This document shows, piece after piece, positions 16,563-25,397 of a DNA stretch of 64,000 nt. A program made the translations under genes and the position numbers. The first letter of the stretch is position 1. Every line of letters starts with the position of its first letter. A model generated the notes under the pieces. The model ran no database searches, was not told where the DNA came from, and saw only the letters and a program-made list of their open reading frames with translations. Source of the stretch: Streptomyces caniscabiei (GTDB taxonomy: Bacteria; Actinomycetota; Actinomycetes; Streptomycetales; Streptomycetaceae); contig NZ_JABXWI010000009.1 of NCBI RefSeq assembly GCF_014930365.1, positions 124,001 to 188,000 on the forward strand, given 5' to 3'.

Positions 16563-18619
16563 GCGGCGCGCACGGCGGCCGGCACGCGGCGGGCGGCGGC
16601 CCCCGCCGGTCCCACCGCAACGCCCGGAGCGGTGGGCCGGGGTCCCCGGCCCACATACCCGGCCCGCCCCCGTACGCCCCGGACCACGCCACCGCCTCAG
16701 CCTCGTATCCCGCCCCGGATTACGCGCCGTACTCGGCCCCGGACGCCGCCGCATACTCCGCTCCGGACTTCGCCCACGGCCACGGTGATCCTCCGGAGTG
16801 GCCCCCCGCCGAGCCCTTGGGCCGGGACCGTCCGCCCCCGGGGGCACGGGCAGGGGCAGGGGCCGGCACCGAGGACCCCGGCCCCGGGCCCGGCCCCGGC
16901 GCCAAGGGCCCCCGTCCCGGTGCCTCCGCCGGTCGTATCGACTTCGCCACCGAGATCACCGCGTCCCTCGTCGTCTTCCTGGTCGCGCTGCCGCTCTGCA
17001 TCGGCGTGGCCGTGGCCTCCGGCGTGCCGGCCGAGCTGGGCATCATCTCCGGCGTGATCGGCGGTCTGGTCGTCGGCGCGGTGCGGGGCAGCACCCTCCA
17101 GGTCAGCGGCCCGGCGGCCGGACTCGCGGCGCTCGTCGCGGAGACGGTCATGGAGTTCGGCGTCGCGATGCTCGGCGTGATCGTCCTCTTCTCCGGCATC
17201 CTCCAGATCGTGCTGGGCCTCGTGAAACTGGGCCGGATGTTCCAGGCGATCTCCCTGGCCGTCGTGCAGGGCATGCTCGCCGGCATCGGACTGCCGCTGA
17301 TGTTCAGCCAGCTCTACCCGATGTCCGACTCCAAGGCGCCCGGCACCCCCTTGGAGAACATGGCGGGCGTCCCCGGACTCGTCGCCGACACCGTGACGAA
17401 CCCGCAGGCGCTGATCGCGGCCGGACTCGGCATCGTCACGATCGTGCTGAGCTTCCTGTGGAAGCAGGTACCGGGGCCGGCGAAGAAGATCCCGGCCGCG
17501 CTCGTGGCCGTCGGGATCGGCATCGCGGTGGCCTCGTTGCCGGGCGTCGAGGTGAAGACGCTCCAGGTAGGCAATCTGCTGGCGTCCGTGGACGTGCCCG
17601 GGCCGGATCAGCTGGCCGGGCTCGCCGACGTCGGGATCATCACGGCGATCCTCACCTTCACCGTGATCGCCTCGGCGGAGAGCCTGTTCACCGCCGCCGC
17701 CGTGGACCGGATGCACAACGGTCCGCGCACCCGCTACAACACCGAACTCATCGCCCAGGGCGCGGGCAACACCGTCGCCGGCGTCCTCGGCGCGCTGCCC
17801 ATCACGGCGGTCGTCGCGCGCAGTTCGGCGAACGTGCAGGCCGGTGCCAAGACCCGGCTCTCCCGTACGCTGCACGGCCTGTGGCTGCTCGCCTTCGCGC
17901 TGCTGCTGCCGCAGGTGCTGGCGCTGATCCCGATCTCGGTGCTCGCGGGTGTCCTCGTGCACAGCGGGTGGAAGCTGTTCGCGCCGGAGCAGTTCCCGAA
18001 GATGTGGCGGCAGGACCGGGGCGAGTTCGCGGTCATGACGCTGACGACGCTGGTCATCACGGTGACCGCACTCCTCGAAGGGGTGCTGTTCGGGCTGGCC
18101 GCGGGGGTGGTGCTGGCCGCGCTGCGGATGTCGCAGACCGTCGTACGGCAGCACATCGAGGACGACACGGCGAAGGTCGTGATGGCGGGCAACGCGACGT
18201 TCCTGCGGCTGCCCAAGCTGATCGACGCGCTGGAGGGCGCGGCCGCGGCCGGCAAGCCGCGCATCCGGCTGGACCTGCTGGGGGTGACCCACCTCGACCA
18301 TGCCTGCCGCAGCCAGATCGAGGAGTTCGTGGCGCAGCAGCGGGGGGCCGGGCTGCGGGTGGAACTGCTGATGCCGGACCTCACGAAGTTGCCGGCGGCA
18401 GCCGAGCCGAGGGCCGCGGAGGGGGAGCCGGCGTTCACGGAGATGCCGGAGCCGGTGTCGACGGAGGTGTGGGACTACGCGACGGTCGGTACGGCGGCGG
18501 TGGGCGGTACGGGGCCGATGCCGGCCGGGGCCGGGCCGGGGCCCGACGCCGAGTGGTTCTACCTGGACACCCGCCCGATGCCGGGGGCGCGATTGGGGGG
18601 AGTGACCAGGGGCTCGTGA
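16559..18619 (+). CDS. SulP family anion transporter (probable bicarbonate transporter)
   Basis: 686 residues. The N-terminal ~120 residues are a Pro/Tyr/Ala/Ser/Gly-rich cytoplasmic tail with repeated YSAPD units. The SulP membrane domain follows (TASLVVFLVALPLCIGVAVASGVP, a GSTLQVSGPAAG substrate loop and about a dozen helices), then a STAS-like C-terminal domain (~540-620; ATFLRLPKLIDALE...RLDLLGVTHLDHAC). SulP proteins are sodium- or proton-coupled or exchange transporters of sulfate, bicarbonate or dicarboxylates. Coupling to the overlapping carbonic anhydrase favours bicarbonate; sulfate cannot be excluded. The long disordered N-terminus is unusual for the family. No independent promoter is evident. 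Confidence 0.88.
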   Translation: MSGAHGGRHAAGGGPRRSHRNARSGGPGSPAHIPGPPPYAPDHATASASYPAPDYAPYSAPDAAAYSAPDFAHGHGDPPEWPPAEPLGRDRPPPGARAGAGAGTEDPGPGPGPGAKGPRPGASAGRIDFATEITASLVVFLVALPLCIGVAVASGVPAELGIISGVIGGLVVGAVRGSTLQVSGPAAGLAALVAETVMEFGVAMLGVIVLFSGILQIVLGLVKLGRMFQAISLAVVQGMLAGIGLPLMFSQLYPMSDSKAPGTPLENMAGVPGLVADTVTNPQALIAAGLGIVTIVLSFLWKQVPGPAKKIPAALVAVGIGIAVASLPGVEVKTLQVGNLLASVDVPGPDQLAGLADVGIITAILTFTVIASAESLFTAAAVDRMHNGPRTRYNTELIAQGAGNTVAGVLGALPITAVVARSSANVQAGAKTRLSRTLHGLWLLAFALLLPQVLALIPISVLAGVLVHSGWKLFAPEQFPKMWRQDRGEFAVMTLTTLVITVTALLEGVLFGLAAGVVLAALRMSQTVVRQHIEDDTAKVVMAGNATFLRLPKLIDALEGAAAAGKPRIRLDLLGVTHLDHACRSQIEEFVAQQRGAGLRVELLMPDLTKLPAAAEPRAAEGEPAFTEMPEPVSTEVWDYATVGTAAVGGTGPMPAGAGPGPDAEWFYLDTRPMPGARLGGVTRGS

Positions 18620-18817
18620 GCGGGTGCGGGTCCGGTGGGGGCTGATCGCGCAGTTCCCCGCGCCCCTGAAAGACCAGGCCCCTGCGGGCCCGAAAGACCA
18701 CGGCCCCGCGGGCCTGAAAGACCACGGCCCCGCGGGCCTGAAAAGCAGGGGGCGCAGCCCCTGCTTTTCAGGGGCGCGGGGAACTGCGCGATCAGCTCCC
18801 ACCGGACCCGCACCCGC
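18620..18817. repeat. Long inverted repeat with nested tandem repeats (dispersed element, copy A)
   Basis: Arms of 52 bases (18620-18671 and 18765-18817) are reverse complements with one or two differences; each contains GCGCAGTTCCCCGCGCCCCT or its complement. Between them are three ~24-base tandem units (GAAAGACCACGGCCCCGCGG type) and an inner hairpin made by AAAAGCAGGGG and CCCCTGCTTTT. It starts at the end of the SulP stop codon. The rest of the gap to 18924 contains only the short leader of the SDR gene. Confidence 0.9.
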
Positions 18818-18924
18818 CACACCCTCCGCAACCCCCCGACCCGTTAGCGCCACGCCTCCCGCGATACCCCCACCCGGTCTACGCTGGACCACACCCCCAG
18901 GAACCCCTCGGGAAGGCGGCGGTC

Positions 18925-19857
18925 ATGACCGACTGGAACGTGCGCGACATCCCCGATCAGCACGGCCGCTCCGCCGTCGTCACAGGTGCCAACAGCGGTA
19001 TCGGATACGCCGCCGCCAGGGCGCTCGCCCGCCGCGGTGCCCATGTCGTCCTCGCCTGCCGCAGCGCGGAGCGCGGCGCCGCGGCGCTGGAGCGGATGAG
19101 TGCCGAAGTGCCGGACGGCAGCGTCGAGTTGATGCGGCTCGACCTCGGGGACCTGGGCTCCGTACGGGAGTTCGCGGACGCCTACGCGCAGGCGAGCGAC
19201 CGGCTGGACCTGCTCGTCAACAACGCGGGTGTGATGGCCGTGGCGCGGAGCCGGACGGCCGACGGCTTCGAGACGCAGTTCGGGACCAACCACCTCGGCC
19301 ACTTCGCCCTCACCGGTCTCCTCCTGCCGGCCCTCCTCGCCACCCCCGGCGCCCGCGTCGTGACCGTCTCCAGCCTGATGCACCTGCGGGCGAACATCGA
19401 CATCGACGACCTCGACAGCGAGCGCCCGTACGGGCGTTGGCTCGCCTACGGCCGTTCCAAGACCGCCAATCTGCTCTTCACCCACGAGCTGGCCCGGCGC
19501 CTGGCGGCGAACGGCTCGGACGTCGTCGCCGCGGCCGCGCACCCCGGCTACGCGTCGACCAACCTCCAGACGGCCGGCCCCAGCGCCGAGGGCCGCAAGA
19601 GCGTCGAACGCTTCATGCGGGTCGGCAACCGCTTCTTCGCCCAGTCCGCCGAGGGCGGCGCCCTGCCCACCCTCTACGCGGCGACCGCCCCCGACGTACG
19701 CCCCGACTCCTTCATCGGCCCGTCCTTCGCGATGTGGCGCGGCAGCCCGGCACCCTCCCTCCGAGCCTCCTGGACCCGCGACGACCGCGCGAGCGAACGC
19801 CTCTGGGCCGCCTCGGCGCACCTCACCGGCGTCACGTACGACGAACTGAAGGCCTGA
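18925..19857 (+). CDS. Short-chain dehydrogenase/reductase
   Basis: 310 residues. The N-terminal Rossmann fold has TGANSGIGYAAARALARRGA; the substrate region shows NNAG, VSSLMH and the active-site pair in YGRSKTAN. The length and the YxxxK followed by TANLLF match the retinol-dehydrogenase/WW-oxidoreductase-like classical SDRs common in streptomycetes. Substrate unknown. It has its own promoter region after the dispersed repeat and ends at a terminator shared with the convergent nirD. Confidence 0.88.
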   Translation: MTDWNVRDIPDQHGRSAVVTGANSGIGYAAARALARRGAHVVLACRSAERGAAALERMSAEVPDGSVELMRLDLGDLGSVREFADAYAQASDRLDLLVNNAGVMAVARSRTADGFETQFGTNHLGHFALTGLLLPALLATPGARVVTVSSLMHLRANIDIDDLDSERPYGRWLAYGRSKTANLLFTHELARRLAANGSDVVAAAAHPGYASTNLQTAGPSAEGRKSVERFMRVGNRFFAQSAEGGALPTLYAATAPDVRPDSFIGPSFAMWRGSPAPSLRASWTRDDRASERLWAASAHLTGVTYDELKA

Positions 19858-19911
19858 CACCACGTCCGAGGCACCGGAACGCGCGAACGGCCGAGACACC
19901 AGAACGCGCGC

Positions 19912-19953
19912 GGCGCGCGGACGTCCGTACCCTCGTACGGTCGTCCGCGCGCC
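19912..19953. terminator. Bidirectional terminator between the SDR and nirD
   Basis: GGCGCGCGGACG (19912-19923) pairs with CGTCCGCGCGCC (19942-19953), and inside it CCGTAC pairs with GTACGG around a 4-base loop. A single T-T mismatch interrupts an 18-bp stem. Lying between convergent genes, it can stop both transcripts. Confidence 0.8.
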
Positions 19954-19983
19954 ACGCGCGACGGGCGGGTGAGCGGCGACGGG

Positions 19984-20334
19984 CTACGCGGCCCGTACCT
20001 CGTACGCCGTGATGCGTACCGTGTCGTCGTCCAGGCACTGCCCGCTCTCCAGGTCGAAGCGCTGCTTCAGGAGCGGGGAGGCGACGAAGGGGCGGCCCTG
20101 GTGGTTGCCGGTGAGGCCCCGGGAGAGGACGGCGGCGCCGCCGAAGGGGTCCCGGTTGTCGATGGCGTACAGCTTGCCCGCGCGGTCCATGAAGAGCGCG
20201 GCCTGGCTGCCGTCGGGGAGCAGGGCGGCCACACCGCGGCCCGGCATCAGCAGGTCCAGGTCGCAGACCGTGAACCAGCCGTCCGCCAGCCGCAGCTGGA
20301 CCTTGACGTCGATCTTCTCGGGGGCGAGGGTCAT
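19984..20334 (-). CDS. nirD: Assimilatory nitrite reductase [NAD(P)H] small subunit
   Basis: 116 residues, a Rieske-type ferredoxin fold (NirD family). It partners NirB in the six-electron reduction of nitrite to ammonia. Segments WFTVCDLDLLMPGRGVAALL, GKLYAIDNRDPFGGAAVLSRG and FVASPLLKQRFDLESG are typical of NirD. The Cys/His cluster ligands of true Rieske proteins are absent, as is common in this subfamily. It overlaps the nirB stop by four bases (ATGA 20331-20334) and is the last gene of the operon. Confidence 0.92.
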   Translation of the reverse strand: MTLAPEKIDVKVQLRLADGWFTVCDLDLLMPGRGVAALLPDGSQAALFMDRAGKLYAIDNRDPFGGAAVLSRGLTGNHQGRPFVASPLLKQRFDLESGQCLDDDTVRITAYEVRAA

Positions 20335-22934
20335 CGCTGGGCGCTTCCTTCCAGGACATCGGCGGGCCGCAGGCCGATGGACAGCAGGGGCAGGTCGGGC
20401 TTGATCTGGTCGCGCTCGGGGACGAAGCCGACGACCGGGTCCGGGGTGTCCGGGGCGTTGACGAAGGACACGAACCGGGCCAGCTTCTCGGGGTCGTTGA
20501 TGGTGGAGGCCCACTCGTCGGCGTAGTGCGAGACGTGGTCCGTCATCAGGGACTCCAGTTCCTCGCAGATGCCGAGGGAGTCCTCCACGACCACGTCACG
20601 GACGTGGTCCAGGCCGCCGGGGATCCGCTCCAGCCACGTCGAGGTGCGCTCCAGGCGGTCCGCGGTGCGGATGTAGAACATCAGGAACCGGTCGATCAGC
20701 TTGATCAGTTCGGCGTCGGAGAGATCCTGGGCCAGCAGGTCCGCGTGGCGCGGGGTGGCGCCGCCGTTGCCGCCGACGTACAGGTTCCAGCCGTTGGAGG
20801 TGGCGATGACGCCGAAGTCCTTCGACTGGGCCTCCGCGCACTCGCGGGCGCAGCCCGAGACCGCCGACTTCAGCTTGTGCGGGGAACGCAGGCCCCGGTA
20901 GCGCAGCTCCAGGTCGATCGCCATGCGGACCGAGTCCTGGACGCCGTAGCGGCACCAGGTCTGGCCGACGCAGGACTTCACCGTACGCAGCGACTTGCCG
21001 TAGGCGTGGCCCGACTCGAAGCCGGCGTCGACCAACCGGGTCCAGATGAGCGGCAGTTGCTCGACCCGGGCGCCGAACATGTCGATCCGCTGACCACCCG
21101 TGATCTTGGTGTAGAGACCGAAGTCGCGGGCGATCTCGCCGATCACGATCAGGCCCTCGGGGGTGATCTCACCGCCGGGGATGCGCGGGACGACCGAGTA
21201 CGAGCCGTTCTTCTGCAGGTTGGCCAGGAAGTGGTCGTTGGTCTCCTGGAGCGCCGCCTGCTCGCCGTCGAGGACGTAGCCGCTCGCGCCGATCGTCGGG
21301 GCGAGGGAGGCGATGATCGAGCCGACCGCCGGCTTGCAGATGTCGCAGCCGTCGCCGCCCTTGGCCTCGTCGCGGCCGTAGCGGTCCAGCAGGTCCTGGT
21401 AGGTGTTGATGCGCAGGGCGAGGACGATCTCGTACAGCTCCTCGCGGGTCTGCGCGAAGCAGCCGCACAGGCCCTTGTCGACGACGACGCCGCTGGCCTC
21501 CAGCTCGGCCGTGACCAGCTGGCCCAGCACCTTCACACAGCTGCCGCAGCCCGTGCCGGCCTTGGTGCACTTCTTGACCTCGGGCACCGTGGTGCACTGG
21601 TGGTCGGTGACCGCGCCGCGGATCGCGCCCTTGGACACGTTGTGGCAGGAGCAGATGACCGCGTCGTCCGGCAGCGCGGACGGGCCGAGCTGGGCGCCGC
21701 CGCCGGAGCCCGCCGGAAGCACCAGCGACTCGGGGGAGACGGGCGGGACGGAGCCGGTGAACGCCCTCAGCGTGCCGTACGCGTCCGCGTCGCCGACCAG
21801 GATGCCGCCGAGCAGCTCGCCGTCGCGGCCGATGACCAGCTTCTTGTAGACACCCGAGCGGGAGTCGGAGTACACGACGTCCAGGCAGTCGGCGGTCGCG
21901 CCGTGCGCGTCACCGAAGGAGGCGACGTCGACGCCGAGCAGCTTCAGCTTCGTCGACATGTCCGCGCCCGTGAACGCGGCCTCGTCGGCGGCGATCGTCG
22001 CGGCGGCCGTCTCGGCCTGCTCGTAACCGGGGGCCACCAGGCCGTACACCCGGCCGTCGGAGGCCAGGGCGCACTCGCCGATCGCGAAGACGTTCGGGTC
22101 GTTGACGGTCCGGCACTGCTCGTCGACGCTGATGCCGCCGCGGTCGCCGACCGCCAGACCGCAGTCGCGGGCGAGCTGGTCGCGGGGGCGGACACCGGCG
22201 CTGAACACGACCAGGTCGGTGGCGAGTTCGGAGCCGTCGGACAGCTTCATCCCGGTGACGGCACCCTGCTCGTCGACCACGATCTCCTGGGTGCCGACGC
22301 CGGTGTGCACGCTCAGGCCCATGTTCTCGATCGTGCGCAGCAGCGCGGCGCCACCACCGTCGTCCACCTGCACCGGCATCAGCCGGGGCGCGAACTCCAC
22401 GATGTGGGAGGTGAGTCCGAGACCCTTCAGCGCGCCCGCCGCCTCCAGACCGAGCAGACCGCCGCCGACCACGGCACCGACCTCGGCCGTCTTCGCGTAC
22501 TCCTCGATCGCGAGCAGGTCCTCGATCGTGCGGTAGACGAAGCAGCCGGCCGCGTCCTTGTTGGGGACCGGCGGCACGAAGGGGAACGAACCGGTGGCGA
22601 GGACGAGGATGTCGTACTCGAAGACCTGCCCGGAGCGCGCCGTGACCTTCTTCGCCTCACGGTCGATCGTCTCGGCCGGGTCGCCGACGAGCAGTTCGAT
22701 CCCGTGCGTCTCGATGAACTCCATGTCGGTCATGGAGAGGTCCTCGGGGCTCTTGCCCGCGAAGTACGAGGTGAGCGCCACCCGGTCGTACGCCGGGCGC
22801 GGCTCCTCGCAGAGCACGACCACGCGGTGCGTGGCGGTCAGGCCGCGCTCGGCGAGCGCTTCGAGGAAGCGCTGGCCGACCATGCCGTGGCCGACGAGCA
22901 CGATCGTGGGGGTGGCCCCCAGGGTGGCGGACAT
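20331..22934 (-). CDS. nirB: Assimilatory nitrite reductase [NAD(P)H] large subunit
   Basis: 867 residues, cytoplasmic. The FAD and NAD(P)H binding domains come first (VGHGMVGQRF, then VVGGGLLGLEAAGAL). A BFD-like [2Fe-2S] region follows (ICSCHNVSKGAI...CTKAGTGCGSC), then a second Cys-rich BFD segment (GCDICKPAVGS) and the siroheme/[4Fe-4S] sulfite-nitrite reductase domain with CVGQTWC and GCARECAEA. It converts nitrite to ammonia with NAD(P)H. Length and domain order are normal. The ATG directly follows the stop of the upstream flavoprotein gene, with GGAGG inside that gene's end. Siroheme could be supplied by the chelatase at 40.8 kb. A GlnR-like box precedes the operon. Confidence 0.96.
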   Translation of the reverse strand: MSATLGATPTIVLVGHGMVGQRFLEALAERGLTATHRVVVLCEEPRPAYDRVALTSYFAGKSPEDLSMTDMEFIETHGIELLVGDPAETIDREAKKVTARSGQVFEYDILVLATGSFPFVPPVPNKDAAGCFVYRTIEDLLAIEEYAKTAEVGAVVGGGLLGLEAAGALKGLGLTSHIVEFAPRLMPVQVDDGGGAALLRTIENMGLSVHTGVGTQEIVVDEQGAVTGMKLSDGSELATDLVVFSAGVRPRDQLARDCGLAVGDRGGISVDEQCRTVNDPNVFAIGECALASDGRVYGLVAPGYEQAETAAATIAADEAAFTGADMSTKLKLLGVDVASFGDAHGATADCLDVVYSDSRSGVYKKLVIGRDGELLGGILVGDADAYGTLRAFTGSVPPVSPESLVLPAGSGGGAQLGPSALPDDAVICSCHNVSKGAIRGAVTDHQCTTVPEVKKCTKAGTGCGSCVKVLGQLVTAELEASGVVVDKGLCGCFAQTREELYEIVLALRINTYQDLLDRYGRDEAKGGDGCDICKPAVGSIIASLAPTIGASGYVLDGEQAALQETNDHFLANLQKNGSYSVVPRIPGGEITPEGLIVIGEIARDFGLYTKITGGQRIDMFGARVEQLPLIWTRLVDAGFESGHAYGKSLRTVKSCVGQTWCRYGVQDSVRMAIDLELRYRGLRSPHKLKSAVSGCARECAEAQSKDFGVIATSNGWNLYVGGNGGATPRHADLLAQDLSDAELIKLIDRFLMFYIRTADRLERTSTWLERIPGGLDHVRDVVVEDSLGICEELESLMTDHVSHYADEWASTINDPEKLARFVSFVNAPDTPDPVVGFVPERDQIKPDLPLLSIGLRPADVLEGSAQR

Positions 22935-24152
22935 TCAGGAGCCTCCATCGTTGGTGAGCAGGTGGAGCAGGGGAGCGCCGTCTCCGGGGAGCGGCTCCGC
23001 TCCCTCCCAGGCGCGGGCGAGCGCGCCCACGGTGCCGAGTTCGCCGACGAGCACCCCGCCGACCAGGCGGTCGTCGCGGACGACGACCTTGCGGTAGGTG
23101 CCGCGCGTGGCGTCGGTGAGCTGGATGACGTCGTCGCCGGGCAGCGGCTCGGGCTCGCCGAACGCGGCGAGGTCGAGGAAGTCCGCTCCGGCGAGCGTCA
23201 GCCGGGTCAGGGCGCGGGTGCCGGTGTACCGGGAGCCGGTGTTCCCCGCGAGCAACTCGGCCAGCACATCGGCCTGTTCGAGCGCCGGGGTGGCGAGCCC
23301 GTACACCGTGCCCTCGAACTGGGCGCAGTCGCCGATGGCGTGGATGCGCGGGTCGGAGCTGCGCAGCTCCTCGTCGACGATGACGCCCTTGTGCACCGCG
23401 AGCCCCGCATCCTGGGCGAGACCCACCCGGGGGTGGACGCCGCAGGCGATGACCACGAGGTCCGCGTCGAGGGCGTATCCGTCGGCCATCGACACCGACC
23501 GCACGGTCCCGCCGACGCTGCGCACGGCGCGTACGCGCGTCTCGGTGTGCACCTCGACGCCGAGGTCGGTGAGATGCCGACGGACCAACTTCGAGGCGGA
23601 CGGGTCGAGTTGACGTTCCATCAGGCGCTCGCCCTGCTGGGCGAGGACGACCTGGGCGCCGCGCAGGGCGAGGGCGCGGGAGGCGGAGACCCCGAGGAGT
23701 CCGCCGCCGATGACGACGGCCCGCGAGCCCGGCCGTACGGCCTTGGACAGCCGCATGCAGTCGTCCATGGTCCGGAAGGCGTGCACCCCGTCGGGGAACT
23801 CGTGCCGCTCCGGGTCCCAGAGGCCGCGCAGCGGCGGCAGCACCGGGTTCGAGCCGGTCGCGAGGACCAGCCTGTCGTACGCGATCTCCGCACCGTCCGC
23901 GAGATGTACGGCTCGCATCTCGCGGTCGATCCGGACCACCCTGCCGCGCGTCAGCTCGGCGGGGGCGGGCAACGCGATGACCTCGGGCGCGTACCGCCCG
24001 GCCAGCACCTCGGCGAGCAGCACCCGGTTGTACGGTGAGTGCTCCTCCTCGCCCACCAGCGTGGCGGGCATGCCGAGCTCTCCCAGCCGCCGGGCGAGAC
24101 GTACACCCGCGAGGCCGGAGCCGATCACCACCACACGCTCATTCGAGGTCAT
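22935..24152 (-). CDS. NirB-like NAD(P)/FAD oxidoreductase of the nitrite reductase operon
   Basis: 405 residues resembling only the N-terminal flavoprotein half of NirB. It has FAD motif VVVIGSGLAGVRLARRL, NAD motif VIGGGLLGVSASRALALRG and a C-terminal FAD/interface segment (HAIGDCAQFEG), but no siroheme or [2Fe-2S] domain. It is the first gene of the operon; its stop TGA touches the nirB ATG. A natural role is electron delivery to the nitrate or nitrite reductase (NasB-like), which is inference. A GlnR-like box ends 24 bases before its ATG. Confidence 0.87.
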   Translation of the reverse strand: MTSNERVVVIGSGLAGVRLARRLGELGMPATLVGEEEHSPYNRVLLAEVLAGRYAPEVIALPAPAELTRGRVVRIDREMRAVHLADGAEIAYDRLVLATGSNPVLPPLRGLWDPERHEFPDGVHAFRTMDDCMRLSKAVRPGSRAVVIGGGLLGVSASRALALRGAQVVLAQQGERLMERQLDPSASKLVRRHLTDLGVEVHTETRVRAVRSVGGTVRSVSMADGYALDADLVVIACGVHPRVGLAQDAGLAVHKGVIVDEELRSSDPRIHAIGDCAQFEGTVYGLATPALEQADVLAELLAGNTGSRYTGTRALTRLTLAGADFLDLAAFGEPEPLPGDDVIQLTDATRGTYRKVVVRDDRLVGGVLVGELGTVGALARAWEGAEPLPGDGAPLLHLLTNDGGS

Positions 24153-24175
24153 GTCCTTGAGCGTGCGGTGCCGGT

Positions 24176-24213
24176 GTTACCCGACCGCATCGCATCTGTT
24201 TCCCACGAGGAAC
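24176..24213 (-). promoter_or_regulatory. Candidate GlnR box upstream of the nir operon
   Basis: Read on the coding strand: GTTCC-n6-GAAAC-n6-GATGC-n6-GTAAC, ending 24 bases before the ATG at 24152. The Streptomyces GlnR consensus is gTnAC-n6-GaAAC repeated with 11-base periodicity; two of the four boxes match and the spacing is exact. GlnR is known to control nirB in streptomycetes. Confidence 0.5.
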
Positions 24214-24423
24214 GCTGCCCTCCCCGCGGCCCCGAAGGGAGTGTGAGGGGTTTCCACACAGGCCGGGTGGGGTGTGAGGACGCCCGGAATCACGGCGCTG
24301 ACCTGGTGATACGAGGCTCATGCGGGCGTATACGGGAGGACGGGCCGGCGCACGGGCGGGGGCGCGTGCCCCGGGGCGCGGTGCCGTAGGTCACGTCGGA
24401 AGCCGCCGTGCGCGCTTCTGGCG

Positions 24424-24522
24424 GGCCGTCGGCGGCTGCGCGGTCGGCTCGTTCGTGGCCGTCGGCGGCTGCGGGGTCGGCCTGCTCCTGGCCGTCGGCG
24501 GCTACGTGGTCGGCTCGTTCGT
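24424..24522. repeat. Three 33-bp tandem repeats spanning the sortase 3' end
   Basis: Units beginning GGCCGTCGGCGGCT start at 24424, 24457 and 24490. The last unit contains the sortase stop codon, created by a CTG-to-CTA difference relative to the other units. The remaining gap between the nir operon and the repeats (24214-24423) shows no gene. Confidence 0.8.
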
Positions 24523-25200
24523 GGCCGGTGGCGACGCGGCCGTCCGGCTGCCGGTGAGGTGGGCGAAGGCGACCACGTTCCCCTGGTAGCCGGTCGCCCG
24601 CGAGTATCCGCCGCCGCAGGTGATGACCCGCAGCTCGGGCCCCGGCGCGGCCCCGTACACCTTCTCGTCGGGGAAGTCCCGCGCCTCGTACACCTCCACC
24701 GCGTCCACCGTGAACACGGCCGTCCCGCCGTCCCGCCGGTCCACCTCGACGGTGGCGCCCCGCCGCAGCGCGCCGAGGCGGTAGAAGACGGCGGCACCGT
24801 CGGCGTTGTCCACGTGCCCGGCGACGATCGCGGTGCCGCGCTCGCCCGGGGTCGTGCCGGCCTCGTACCAGCCCGCGAGGTTCTCCTTCTCGGCGGGCGG
24901 GACGTCGAGGCTGCCGGTGGGCGTGAGCCCGAGTCCCATGAGCGGCGCGTCGACGCGGAGGGAGGGGATGCGGATCCGCACGGGTGGGGAGGGCGGCAGC
25001 GCGACGGCCGGCCGACCGCCGTCGGCCCGGTCGCTCCCCGTGCCCGAGGTCCCCGAGGCACCGCCCGGCCGGCTGTGGGCCTGCGCGGCCGACGGCTGCG
25101 GCGGAGCGTGCGACGCGGTGCCGTCGTGCAGCAGCCACGCCCCCGTACAGAGGGCCACCACGGTGACCCCGGCTATGACGGCATCGGCGAGCCCACGCAC
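24502..25200 (-). CDS. Class E/F-like sortase
   Basis: 232 residues, membrane-anchored transpeptidase. One N-terminal membrane segment (VIAGVTVVALCTGAWLL) is followed by a Ser/Gly/Pro stalk and the sortase barrel. Catalytic residues are His in AGHVDNADG, Cys in RVITCGGGYS and Arg in the following SRATGYQ. The stalk and TCGG motif resemble actinobacterial class E/F enzymes. GTG 25200 is chosen because GAGGAGG (25207-25213) precedes it; the frame extends upstream through an Arg/Gly/Ser repeat to a TTG at 25242. The C-terminus runs into 33-bp repeats, so its exact length may vary between strains. The gene just upstream encodes a secreted, C-terminally anchored protein. Confidence 0.9.
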   Translation of the reverse strand: MRGLADAVIAGVTVVALCTGAWLLHDGTASHAPPQPSAAQAHSRPGGASGTSGTGSDRADGGRPAVALPPSPPVRIRIPSLRVDAPLMGLGLTPTGSLDVPPAEKENLAGWYEAGTTPGERGTAIVAGHVDNADGAAVFYRLGALRRGATVEVDRRDGGTAVFTVDAVEVYEARDFPDEKVYGAAPGPELRVITCGGGYSRATGYQGNVVAFAHLTGSRTAASPPATNEPTT

Positions 25201-25397
25201 CAGAAACCTCCTCGACCCCCTCGACCCCCTCGACCCTCTCAACCCCTGGATTCCTCGACCTCCTCATGGGCCGACGGGCGCCCGAGGGCGCGCCGCGAGC
25301 CTGGTCCCCGTGTTCCTCCCCTCCGGGTCGAGGGGCGTCGGGCCCGGAGGGGAGGAGGGGACGGCGGTACCGGCGGACGGACGGCGGAGGGTGTCCG

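Noticed and set aside
20526..24038. 1170-residue plus-strand frame antisense to the nir operon
   Set aside because: Antisense to nirB and its flavoprotein; composed of Gly/Asp/Ala/His runs with no motif.
24320..24589. 89-residue plus-strand frame with a hydrophobic Val/Gly stretch, possible membrane peptide
   Set aside because: It is the translation of the three 33-bp repeats and overlaps the sortase 3' end; no ribosome site.
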